A DNA stretch of 64,000 bases, taken from an uncultured Phocaeicola sp. Its GTDB lineage: Bacteria; Bacteroidota; Bacteroidia; Bacteroidales; Bacteroidaceae. The translations under genes were made by a program, and so were the position numbers. How positions within the stretch are numbered: position 1 is the first letter of the stretch; each line of letters opens with the position of its first letter. Below the pieces are notes generated by a model. That model was not told where the DNA came from. It saw nothing but the letters and a program-made list of their open reading frames with translations, and ran no database searches. Positions 24,768 through 32,841 of this stretch are shown here, piece by piece. The stretch spans positions 62,001 to 126,000 of the forward strand of contig CALUET010000013.1 in assembly GCA_944319745.1 (NCBI GenBank), written 5' to 3'.

Positions 24768-24808
24768 GGGCGAGACAAAGAGGCTGTGCAAAGCTCTTTG
24801 TTTCGCCC
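24768..24808. terminator. Stem-loop between ompH and murI
   Basis: GGGCGAGACAAAGAG (24768-24782) pairs with 24794-24808 at 14 of 15 positions. No strong T-tract follows on the plus strand, so it may be a terminator with partial read-through or an attenuator for murI. Confidence 0.6.
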
Positions 24809-24837
24809 TGATTATATCACCTTATCCTTCTTTCCCC

Positions 24838-25680
24838 ATGACACAAACTTTCAAACTCGAGCAAGGTCCCATCGGAATATTCGATTCCGGTTACGGAGGA
24901 CTTACCATCCTTGAGAATATACGCAAGAAACTTCCTCAATACAGCTATATTTATTTGGGCGATAATGCCCGCACGCCATACGGGACACGCTCGTTTGAAG
25001 TAGTGTACGAATTTACACTCCAGGCAGTAAAGAAGCTGTTCGAACTGGGATGCCCGCTCGTTATCCTGGCGTGCAACACGGCATCGGCCAAAGCACTGCG
25101 CAACATCCAGCAGCATGATTTACCTCTTATTGCGCCCGAAAGAAGGGTATTGGGCGTCATACGCCCGACCGCAGAATTTATAGGGGAGCTGACAAAAACA
25201 CGGCATGTAGGCGTCCTGGCCACAGCAGGAACAATACGTTCGGAATCGTATCCGCTCGAAATCCAGAAACTATATCCCGACATTCTCGTCACCGGAACGG
25301 CATGTCCCTTATGGGTTCCGCTCGTAGAAAACGGAGAAGCAGACTCGGAAGGTTCCGATTATTTCGTGAAAAAATACATTAACGAACTGTTGTCACAAGA
25401 CAGAGACATCGATGTTATCATCTTAGGATGCACGCATTATCCGCTTCTGATGAAGAAAATACGCCAATACACGCCGTCTCATATCCGCCTCATCGCACAA
25501 GGCGAACACGTAGCCGACAGTCTGAAAGATTATCTTTCACGACATCCCGAGATGGATACGATGTGCTTAAAAGAAGGGATATGCGACTTCTTTACCACGG
25601 AATCGGTAGAGAAATTTCAAGAATCGGCATCCGTATTTCTAAACGGGCCGATCAATGTAAAAAATATCACGCTGGAATAG
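24838..25680 (+). CDS. murI: Glutamate racemase
   Basis: A 280-residue cofactor-independent racemase supplying D-glutamate for peptidoglycan. The two catalytic cysteines lie in LACNTASAKAL and ILGCTHYPLL, and the N-terminal FDSGYGGLTILENI and YLGDNARTPYG blocks are intact. It is separated from the ompH genes by a stem-loop and convergent with the permease gene, with 27 bases between the two stops. Confidence 0.95.
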   Translation: MTQTFKLEQGPIGIFDSGYGGLTILENIRKKLPQYSYIYLGDNARTPYGTRSFEVVYEFTLQAVKKLFELGCPLVILACNTASAKALRNIQQHDLPLIAPERRVLGVIRPTAEFIGELTKTRHVGVLATAGTIRSESYPLEIQKLYPDILVTGTACPLWVPLVENGEADSEGSDYFVKKYINELLSQDRDIDVIILGCTHYPLLMKKIRQYTPSHIRLIAQGEHVADSLKDYLSRHPEMDTMCLKEGICDFFTTESVEKFQESASVFLNGPINVKNITLE

Positions 25681-25707
25681 TGAAAACGCCGAGGCGTTTC
25701 CGAGAAA

Positions 25708-26937
25708 TCAATTCGACAGAAGACGTTTGCTAAGGGAACGAACCGGATACCACACGGAAAGGAAACCGATGGCAAGCACCGTAAAAAATATGAGAACGAT
25801 ATCAGAGGCATGCACGCTCACCGGGTAACTGTCGATAATAAAACTGCCGGAATTTCCCAAAGAAATCAGTCCATAACGCTGTTGAAGGAAGCAAAGCAAC
25901 AACCCTAACACGATTCCTACCGAAGTCCCTATCAGAGAAATCATCCAGCCCTCGAAGAAAAATATACGCACAATCTGATTATCGTTCGCCCCCAGACTGC
26001 GCAAAGTTGCCACATCTTCTTTTTTGTCAAGTATCAACATCGACAAAGAACCGATGACATTAAAGCATGCTATAACCAGAATAAACGTAAGAAACAAATA
26101 AGAGATGAGCTTCTCCACCTCCATCAGACGGAACGTATCTTCCTGCTGCTCATAACGGTCCTGCACTCGGAAGGAATCTCCCAGCATGGTCTGTATGCGT
26201 CGTTTGACAAGTTCTGTGTCGCTCCCCGGTTTCAACTTCAGATTGACTGCGCTAACTTCCGAATCATACCTGAACAATCGTCGGGCAAAGTCCAACGAAG
26301 TCAGAATATAAGTTCCATCATATTTCTCCTGATTCACGGCAAAGGCCAGCCCGGAGGAAAACAATTGTCCCGTTACAAAAGCTGCCGAAGGATTGGCAAT
26401 ATTTACTTTCACCCCGCGTTTCGGAGCATAAATCTCAAGAGGATCCAGGAAACGAATGCCCGTACCCAGCACAGAAATCAGTTGAAGACCGGGAATCGCG
26501 TAGTCGGCCACCTCATCATGCAACAATAAATCTCCCTTACCAAAGAGAATGCTGTCTATGGGAGTGAGGACATCAAATTTATCGTCCACGCCTTTCAACA
26601 CGGCCATAACCTGACGATCATGATACTGCACCATCACATTGTCTTCCAATGACGCCGAAAAAACTTCCACTTCCGGCAGATCCTGCAAAGCACAAATCTT
26701 CTGATCCCGACTGTCAAAAACCTTTCCCTTCACGGCTGTAACCTTCAATTCCGGATCGAATGCCGTAAAGAAAGTGGCAACCAAATCTTGAAACCCATTG
26801 AAAACCGACAGGGTACATACCAAAGCCAACGTGGCCAATGCGACACCACACACCGAAATAGCAGAAATCACATTGATGGCATTATGCGATTTCTTCGAAA
26901 ACAAATATCGTTTTGCTATGTAAAATGAGAAATTCAT
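25708..26937 (-). CDS. FtsX-like/LolC-type ABC transporter permease
   Basis: A 409-residue inner membrane protein with the four-helix layout of MacB/LolC/FtsX permeases. A first helix after MNFSFYIAKRYLFSKKSHNAINVISAISVCGVALATLALV is followed by a large periplasmic domain (about 50-270) and three C-terminal helices, ending in a short Arg/Lys-rich tail. In lipoprotein sorting, such a permease works with an ATPase to release lipoproteins from the inner membrane. No ATPase gene lies next to it here, so its partner must be elsewhere. It follows rbfA on the minus strand, beyond a terminator. Confidence 0.9.
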   Translation of the reverse strand: MNFSFYIAKRYLFSKKSHNAINVISAISVCGVALATLALVCTLSVFNGFQDLVATFFTAFDPELKVTAVKGKVFDSRDQKICALQDLPEVEVFSASLEDNVMVQYHDRQVMAVLKGVDDKFDVLTPIDSILFGKGDLLLHDEVADYAIPGLQLISVLGTGIRFLDPLEIYAPKRGVKVNIANPSAAFVTGQLFSSGLAFAVNQEKYDGTYILTSLDFARRLFRYDSEVSAVNLKLKPGSDTELVKRRIQTMLGDSFRVQDRYEQQEDTFRLMEVEKLISYLFLTFILVIACFNVIGSLSMLILDKKEDVATLRSLGANDNQIVRIFFFEGWMISLIGTSVGIVLGLLLCFLQQRYGLISLGNSGSFIIDSYPVSVHASDIVLIFFTVLAIGFLSVWYPVRSLSKRLLSN

Positions 26938-26973
26938 ATACGGGAATCTTTAACACGGGAAGGCAAATAAAAA

Positions 26974-27027
26974 AGCACAGATCACGACAAAGGACATAAA
27001 ATGCTCCGCCCCGCCAAGATCTGTGCT
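26974..27027 (-). terminator. Terminator downstream of rbfA
   Basis: AGCACAGATC and its exact complement GATCTGTGCT (arms 26974-26983 and 27018-27027) enclose a 34-base loop. On the minus strand the stem is followed by a T-rich run, TTTTTTATTT. Confidence 0.7.
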
Positions 27028-27055
27028 TCTATCTTTTCTTGCATTTTTCAAGAAT

Positions 27056-27391
27056 CTATTTCTTCAATAATTCATCGATATGTGCAGCATAATCCAAAGA
27101 ATCATCGACAAAAAACTTCAATTCAGGAATAATCCGCAACTGAAACCGCACCCGCGTGCCCAGCTCGTAACGGATTGTCTTCGCATTGTCATTAATATTT
27201 TTCACGATTTCCGCACTTTTCTCCGAAGGAAATACACTTAAATAAACCCGGGCATAACTCATGTCGGGACTTATCCGCACAACGCTTACCGAGACCAATA
27301 CTCCCGGCATTGCTTTTGTTTGCAACAAAAACATTTCGCCCAGTTCCTTCTGTATCAGGCGAGCTATTTTATTTTGTCTGGTTGTTTCCAT
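27056..27391 (-). CDS. rbfA: Ribosome-binding factor A
   Basis: A 111-residue KH-fold protein that helps mature the 30S subunit by acting on the 5' end of 16S rRNA. TTRQNKIARLIQKELGEMF, VLVSVSVVRISPDMSYARVYLSV and the RFQLRIIPELKFFVDDSLDYAAHIDELL tail are the usual RbfA blocks. It starts 11 bases after the O-methyltransferase stop, in an operon with that gene and pyruvate kinase. Confidence 0.95.
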   Translation of the reverse strand: METTRQNKIARLIQKELGEMFLLQTKAMPGVLVSVSVVRISPDMSYARVYLSVFPSEKSAEIVKNINDNAKTIRYELGTRVRFQLRIIPELKFFVDDSLDYAAHIDELLKK

Positions 27392-27402
27392 TTCGTTTTA
27401 TG

Positions 27403-28041
27403 TTATTTCTTACGTATAATTGTCAAGCCGTCGCGCAAAGGCAGTATCACTTTTTCCACACGTTCATCGGCTGCCACGAGATCATTAAACTTCATTATTC
27501 CCAAAGTTTGTGCATCGGGATGGGAAGATTTCTCCAGCACGTGACCATCCCATAAGGTATTATCGGCAAGGATATATCCGCCGGAAGACAATTTTTTGAG
27601 GATCATTTCATAATATTCCACATAAAAACGCTTATTTCCGTCCATAAAAGCCAGATCGAACATGATATCCATCCGAGGAACCAACTCCAATGCATCGCCG
27701 ATATAAAAACGTATCTTATCCGAATATGGGGAATTCTCCAGCCAAGGACGAGTAAAGTCTTCTTGTTCATCATTGATTTCAAACGTATGAAGCAATGCTC
27801 CTTCCTGCAGGCCCTCCGCAAGACAAAGCGCCGAATAACCGCTGTACGTTCCTATTTCAAGCACTTGTTTGGGACGAATCATCTGCACAAACATCTTCAA
27901 TAAACGCCCTTGCAAATGTCCGGAAGCCATACGGGGACGCAATAATTTCACATGGGTTGCCCGATACAATGCCTTCAAATAATCGCTTTCTTCGTCAATA
28001 TGCCGAAGAATGTACTCATCTATTACATCAGTATCCTGCAT
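27403..28041 (-). CDS. SAM-dependent O-methyltransferase (class I)
   Basis: A 212-residue methyltransferase of the catechol/caffeoyl-CoA O-methyltransferase type. VLEIGTYSGYSALCLAEGL is the SAM-binding loop, MFDLAFMDGNKRFYVEYYEMIL the metal-binding strand and GGYILADNTLWDGHVLE the following strand with the catalytic Asp. I set the start at 28041 (MQDTDVIDEYI), 11 bases after the pyruvate kinase stop; an in-frame ATG at 28095 would overlap that gene by more than 40 bases. Its small-molecule acceptor is unknown. Confidence 0.9.
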   Translation of the reverse strand: MQDTDVIDEYILRHIDEESDYLKALYRATHVKLLRPRMASGHLQGRLLKMFVQMIRPKQVLEIGTYSGYSALCLAEGLQEGALLHTFEINDEQEDFTRPWLENSPYSDKIRFYIGDALELVPRMDIMFDLAFMDGNKRFYVEYYEMILKKLSSGGYILADNTLWDGHVLEKSSHPDAQTLGIMKFNDLVAADERVEKVILPLRDGLTIIRKK

Positions 28042-28051
28042 CTTGGTCGTC

Positions 28052-29512
28052 TTACAGATAGCGGTTTCGGTTAGGCAATACGTAACTGCCTTCATCTTTC
28101 AGGACATCACCTACCTGATTGATCTCCAAGAAGGAAGTATGAGTTCCCTGTTTTCCTCCACTCAAGTAACTAACCATATCGTTCTCCGACAAGACGCCGT
28201 CGTTAATCAGTTTGCGCAAAGCAGTAAAATAATACTCTTGTCCGTTTGCTTTTTCCGGCATATAAATAGCCTCCACTCCATAAGACAAAGCCAAATGTCT
28301 CATTGTTTTTTCCTTGTAACAAATGGCCAGTACAGGATATTTGCCCCGGAAAGCGGCTAAACTACGCGCTGTAAGTCCACTAAAACTGTCGGTTATAATC
28401 GCACGAATCGGCATCAATGTGGTAGCCATCACAGCCTGCTTTGCAAGGAAAGCCGTAACATCGGTATTTTCCGGTGTCAACGGAATAGGAATATCGTTTT
28501 CTTCCATCTTATCTTTCTCGGCCTGTGCAGCAATTTTCGTCATCGTTTTTACTGCTTCGACGGGATATTTTCCATAAGCGGTCTCACCGCTCAACATCAA
28601 AGCATCCGTACGATAATAAATTGCATTTGCAATATCTGTCACTTCTGCACGCGTCGGTCGTGGATTATTTATCATGGTATGCAGCATTTGCGTAGCCACA
28701 ATGACCGGTTTTTTCGCAAGGATACATTTTTTTATCAGGATGCGCTGAATGCCGGGTATGCGTTCTTGAGGTACTTCGATGCCCAAATCTCCCCGGGCAA
28801 CCATGATGCCGTCGGCAACGGCCAAGATCTCGTCGATATTGTCTACGCCCTCTTGATTTTCTATCTTGGCAATAATTTTTATATCGCTTTTATGTTCATC
28901 CAAAATCTTTCTGATATCAAGAACGTCTTGTTTGTTTCGAACAAAAGAATGCGCGATGAAATCAATATCTTTTTCGATGGCATACAAGATATTGTTTATG
29001 TCCTTTTCCGTCAACGACGGCAGATTGATACGCACTCCCGGAACGTTTACACTTTTACGACTGCCTAAAGTTGCATCATTCATAACTTTGCAATACAAAG
29101 TGTCTTCGCTCTTATCAATCACTTCCAGCTCCAATTCTCCATCATCAATCAGAACATCCACGCCAACCGAAAGGTCGTGTACAAAATTTTTATACGTCAC
29201 GGCAATGCAATCACGTGTCGTATCCCGGGAAGGATCGCCTACAATTTTTACTTCGTCTCCGGTTTTATAATCGATCGGGCCTTCGACACTCGCAGTCGTA
29301 CGCACTTCCGGTCCTTTCGTATCCATTAAAATCGCAATTCTGTTAGAGACTTCGCGCACATTGGTTATCAACTTTTCAAAACCTTCGCGGGTAGCATGCG
29401 CCGTATTCATGCGTACTACATTCATTCCCGCGTTATATAAATCGCGAATAAAATCAACATCACAACGTAAGTCCGATATGGACGCAACGATTTTCGTTTG
29501 TTTAAGCATCAT
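28052..29512 (-). CDS. pyk: Pyruvate kinase
   Basis: A 486-residue glycolytic enzyme making pyruvate and ATP from phosphoenolpyruvate and ADP. KTKIVASIS-like opening, the catalytic strand IAKIENQEGVDNIDEILAVADGIMVARGDLGIEVP, and ATQMLHTMINNPRPTRAEVTDIANAI are all present. The ADP-site segment reads MNTAHATREGF where most pyruvate kinases have MNFSHG, a form I have seen in Bacteroides relatives. The allosteric C-terminal domain is complete. It is followed by the O-methyltransferase and rbfA. Confidence 0.95.
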   Translation of the reverse strand: MMLKQTKIVASISDLRCDVDFIRDLYNAGMNVVRMNTAHATREGFEKLITNVREVSNRIAILMDTKGPEVRTTASVEGPIDYKTGDEVKIVGDPSRDTTRDCIAVTYKNFVHDLSVGVDVLIDDGELELEVIDKSEDTLYCKVMNDATLGSRKSVNVPGVRINLPSLTEKDINNILYAIEKDIDFIAHSFVRNKQDVLDIRKILDEHKSDIKIIAKIENQEGVDNIDEILAVADGIMVARGDLGIEVPQERIPGIQRILIKKCILAKKPVIVATQMLHTMINNPRPTRAEVTDIANAIYYRTDALMLSGETAYGKYPVEAVKTMTKIAAQAEKDKMEENDIPIPLTPENTDVTAFLAKQAVMATTLMPIRAIITDSFSGLTARSLAAFRGKYPVLAICYKEKTMRHLALSYGVEAIYMPEKANGQEYYFTALRKLINDGVLSENDMVSYLSGGKQGTHTSFLEINQVGDVLKDEGSYVLPNRNRYL

Positions 29513-29531
29513 ATTCTCGTGTATAATAAAT

Positions 29532-29960
29532 TTATTTGCTGCCTTGTTCCAAAAGAGCCTCCAAAGCCAAGCGATAAGAATCTAACCCGAAACCACAAAT
29601 CACGCCCAGGCAGGCACAAGAAATCATCGACTTATGGCGAAATTCCTCCCGCTTATGTACATTAGATATATGTACTTCTATCACGGGTGAACTTACGGCT
29701 CGGATAGCATCTTGCAAAGCTATTGACGTATGAGTATAAGCACCCGCATTCAAGATAATCCCGTCATAAGAAAAACCTGTTTCCTGAATCTTATCGATCA
29801 ACTCCCCTTCAATATTCGACTGGAAATAGTCAATGTCAATATTCGGATAGCGCAATCTTAACCGCTTCAAATAACTCTCAAACGATTCCGCCCCGTAAAT
29901 AGAAGGTTCACGCTTCCCCAATAAATTAATATTAGGGCCATTGATTATTTGTATCCTCAT
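29532..29960 (-). CDS. aroQ: Type II 3-dehydroquinate dehydratase
   Basis: A 142-residue enzyme of the shikimate pathway (third step). INGPNINLLGKREPSIYG carries the catalytic Tyr and the mobile-loop Arg; IILNAGAYTHTSIALQDA and VIEVHISNVHKREEFRHKS hold the Asn and His residues of the active site. Length matches the family's dodecameric small form. It is divergent from xerD, with back-to-back promoters in the 63-base gap, and lies 19 bases upstream of pyk. Confidence 0.95.
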   Translation of the reverse strand: MRIQIINGPNINLLGKREPSIYGAESFESYLKRLRLRYPNIDIDYFQSNIEGELIDKIQETGFSYDGIILNAGAYTHTSIALQDAIRAVSSPVIEVHISNVHKREEFRHKSMISCACLGVICGFGLDSYRLALEALLEQGSK

Positions 29961-29983
29961 ATTTTAATTCAAAATGAATTTAA

Positions 29984-30013
29984 TACTTTTGTTGAAAAAT
30001 CGGGACAAAGATA
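29984..30013. promoter_or_regulatory. Divergent promoters of aroQ and xerD
   Basis: TACTTTTG on the plus strand (29984-29991) points to xerD and TATCTTTG on the minus strand (30006-30013) to aroQ. Both fit TAnnTTTG. Confidence 0.55.
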
Positions 30014-30023
30014 GTGAAAAGAA

Positions 30024-30941
30024 ATGAAACCTCATGAGAATTCAGAAAAGATAATCATCAAATACAAGCAATACCTGAAGCTGGAAAAGTCTCTATCCGA
30101 CAACACTATAGAAGCATATTTGACAGACATAGACAAGCTCTTTGCCTATCTCACGCTTGAAAATATCGATTACACTGAAGTAACTTTGGACGACCTGGAA
30201 AACTTTTCGGCCGGATTGCACGACATCGGCATCCATCCACGCTCACAACTCCGCATCCTCTCGGGCATACGTTCTTTCTTCCGTTTCCTCATCTTGGAAG
30301 ATTATATCGAGAAAGATCCCACAGAACTGCTGGAATCTCCCAAAATAGGGCAACATCTTCCGGAAGTTTTAACCGTCAAAGAAATTGACGAACTCATCGG
30401 AAGCATCGACCGAAGCACTTGCGAAGGGAAACGTAATTGCGCCATTCTGGAAACACTTTACAGTTGCGGGCTCCGTGTATCTGAACTGTGCAATTTAAAG
30501 TTCTCCGACCTTTATCTAAAAGAACGTTTTATCAGAGTGGAAGGAAAAGGAAATAAGCAACGATTGGTGCCGATATCTTCCCGCGCAATCGCCGAATTAG
30601 AGGAATATTTTTCGATTCGTTCCCAGTTTCCCATCAGGGAAGGATATGAAGATTACGTCTTCATTAGCCGCTTCGGAAAAAACATTTCCCGGATAACTGT
30701 CTTTTACATCATCAAACAGCTTGAGAAAAATTCAAACCTGAATAAAGAAATAAGTCCACACACATTCCGACATTCCTTCGCCACTCACTTGCTCGAGGGA
30801 GGAGCAAATCTGCGCGCAATCCAATGTATGCTCGGCCATGAAAGCATAGGAACTACAGAAATTTACACACACATCAATAGAAATATGTTACGCAAAGAGA
30901 TTCTTGAACATCATCCCCGAAACAATCCTGCAAAAAAGTAA
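30024..30941 (+). CDS. xerD: Chromosome-dimer-resolving tyrosine recombinase XerD
   Basis: A 305-residue recombinase with no arm-binding domain, as expected for Xer proteins that resolve chromosome dimers at dif. Catalytic residues are Arg151 (SCGLRVSEL), Lys175 (GKGNKQR), His246 and Arg249 (HTFRHSF), His272 (LGHESI) and Tyr281 (IYTHINRN). It differs clearly from the element integrase at 8337-9548, which is about 100 residues longer at its N-terminus. It begins 63 bases from the divergent aroQ. Confidence 0.94.
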   Translation: MKPHENSEKIIIKYKQYLKLEKSLSDNTIEAYLTDIDKLFAYLTLENIDYTEVTLDDLENFSAGLHDIGIHPRSQLRILSGIRSFFRFLILEDYIEKDPTELLESPKIGQHLPEVLTVKEIDELIGSIDRSTCEGKRNCAILETLYSCGLRVSELCNLKFSDLYLKERFIRVEGKGNKQRLVPISSRAIAELEEYFSIRSQFPIREGYEDYVFISRFGKNISRITVFYIIKQLEKNSNLNKEISPHTFRHSFATHLLEGGANLRAIQCMLGHESIGTTEIYTHINRNMLRKEILEHHPRNNPAKK

Positions 30942-31027
30942 GTTAACAGCTCTTACCCTTTTAATTTTTTTTTATCTTCTTTTAAAAAAAAGAGAAGAAA
31001 GTATGCTATTCTAATAATAGTTTTTCT

Positions 31028-31035
31028 TATCTTTG
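31028..31035 (+). promoter_or_regulatory. Putative -7 box for the TPR lipoprotein
   Basis: TATCTTTG matches TAnnTTTG, 55 bases ahead of the start codon. The gene's distinct codon use suggests strong expression. Confidence 0.5.
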
Positions 31036-31090
31036 CCTCAAAGATTTGAACGGATTATTCATAAGTAATAAACTTTAAATATTAAGAATC

Positions 31091-32767
31091 ATGATTAAGA
31101 AGGTGTATTTGCCCTTAGTGGCATTGTTAGTTTTCGCTCTTTCTTCATGTGGAAAGATGGGCGAATTGTCTGCCGACTATTTCACCACCAATCCTGAAGT
31201 ATTGGAAGCAGTTGGCGGTAAAGTCCCTGTAACTATTACAGGAAAATTCCCGGAAAAATATTTCAAGAAGAAAGCAATTGTTGAAGTTACTCCGGTATTA
31301 AGATGGGATGGAGGCGAAGCAAAAGGCCAGCCTGCAGTATTCCAAGGAGAAAAAGTACAAGGTAACGACCAGACTATTTCATATAAAGCCGGTGGAACTT
31401 ATACAATGAAAGCTTCTTTCGATTACGTTCCTGAAATGGCAAAATCTGAGCTTTACTTAGATTTTAAAGTAACAAAAGGCAAAAAAGAATACACTATCCC
31501 TTCTGTAAAGATCGCCGACGGTGTAATTGCCACTTCTGAACTTCCGACTGTAAATTCAGCAAATCCTGCTTATGCCCCGGACGCATTCCAACGCATCATC
31601 AAGCAAGCTAAGGAAGCTCAAATTATGTTCTTGATTCAACAAGCTAACCTTCGTGAAAGCGAATTAAAGTCTGAAGGTATCAAAGATTTCAACAAACAAG
31701 TTGTAACAGTTGCCGGTGATACCAAGAATTATAAGCTGAACGACATTACAATTTCTGCATACGCTTCTCCTGATGGTGGTGTAAAATTAAATACCGGATT
31801 GGCAGAACGCCGTCAAAATAACACTGAAAGTTATTTGGACAAACAATTAAAGAAAGGTAAAATCGACACAAAAGTCATTGCAGAATACACAGCTCAAGAC
31901 TGGGAAGGTTTCCAAGAATTGGTATCTAAATCAAATCTGCAAGACAAAGACCTGATTTTGCGTGTTCTTTCTATGTACTCAGATCCTGAACAACGTGAAG
32001 CTGAAATCAAGAACATTTCATCTGTATATAAAACTTTGGCTGATGAAATTCTTCCGCAATTACGTCGTGCTCGCTTAACAGCAAACTATGATGTTATCGG
32101 ACGTAGCGATGAAGAAATCAACGAAGCATTCAATACAGATGCAAGCGTATTGAGCGTAGAGGAATTGTTGTATGCAGCAACCCTGACAAAAGACAACGCT
32201 CGCAAAGAAGCCATCTATAAGAAAACAACTGAACTGTATCCGAATGATTCTCGCGCATACAACAACTTAGGTTTGATGGCTTACGTTGCAGGTGACAAAG
32301 CTAAAGCTGAAACTTACTTCAAACAAGCTGCAAGCAAAGATGCAAACTCTGCAGAAGCTAACACAAACCTCGGCTTGTGTGAATTGGCAAAAGGCAATGT
32401 AGCTGAAGCTGAAACTTATTTGAGCAAATCTACTGGTGCCAACACTGCTAACGAAGCATTGGGTAACTTATACATCAAACAAGGACAATACGACAAAGCC
32501 GTTGCAGCATTCGGCAACACGAAGACCAACTCTGCAGCTTTGGCACAGATCCTTACAAAAGATTACAACAAAGCTAAAAACACTTTGAACTCAATTAAGA
32601 ACCCGGATGCTTATACAGATTATCTGATGGCTATCGTTGGTGCAAGAACAAACAACGCCGACTTGGTTAAAACAAGCATGGACAAAGTTGCACAGAAAGA
32701 TCCTAATTTGGCAGCACAAGCTGTTAACGACCGTGAGTTCGCTAAATATGCAAATGAAATTCAATAA
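31091..32767 (+). CDS. TPR lipoprotein with OmpA-like segment
   Basis: A 558-residue lipoprotein (FALSSCGKMG lipobox, Cys at about residue 20). An N-terminal beta domain (to about 150) is followed by an OmpA-like stretch (ITISAYASPDGGVKLNTGLAERRQNN) that may bind peptidoglycan. Tetratricopeptide repeats over about 365-500 follow (ALYKKTTEL-type: IYKKTTELYPNDSRAYNNLGLMAYVAGDKAKAETYFKQAA, NSAEANTNLGLCELAKGNVAEAETYLSK). Codon use favours a narrow set (GCT/GCA, AAC, GAA, CGT) unlike its neighbours, typical of highly expressed genes. A strong terminator follows. It is probably an abundant envelope scaffold protein; its exact role is unknown. Confidence 0.85.
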   Translation: MIKKVYLPLVALLVFALSSCGKMGELSADYFTTNPEVLEAVGGKVPVTITGKFPEKYFKKKAIVEVTPVLRWDGGEAKGQPAVFQGEKVQGNDQTISYKAGGTYTMKASFDYVPEMAKSELYLDFKVTKGKKEYTIPSVKIADGVIATSELPTVNSANPAYAPDAFQRIIKQAKEAQIMFLIQQANLRESELKSEGIKDFNKQVVTVAGDTKNYKLNDITISAYASPDGGVKLNTGLAERRQNNTESYLDKQLKKGKIDTKVIAEYTAQDWEGFQELVSKSNLQDKDLILRVLSMYSDPEQREAEIKNISSVYKTLADEILPQLRRARLTANYDVIGRSDEEINEAFNTDASVLSVEELLYAATLTKDNARKEAIYKKTTELYPNDSRAYNNLGLMAYVAGDKAKAETYFKQAASKDANSAEANTNLGLCELAKGNVAEAETYLSKSTGANTANEALGNLYIKQGQYDKAVAAFGNTKTNSAALAQILTKDYNKAKNTLNSIKNPDAYTDYLMAIVGARTNNADLVKTSMDKVAQKDPNLAAQAVNDREFAKYANEIQ

Positions 32768-32789
32768 ACATTTTAATTAAAACCAGAGA

Positions 32790-32827
32790 AAAGGGTGTCC
32801 CAACATATCGTTGGGTCACCCTTTTTT
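32790..32827 (+). terminator. Strong intrinsic terminator after the TPR lipoprotein
   Basis: A 15-bp stem with one mismatch (AAAGGGTG-TCCCAAC arm at 32790-32804, partner at 32810-32824), a 5-base loop and a T7 tract. Confidence 0.92.
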
Positions 32828-32841
32828 TACCTTATTCTAAT

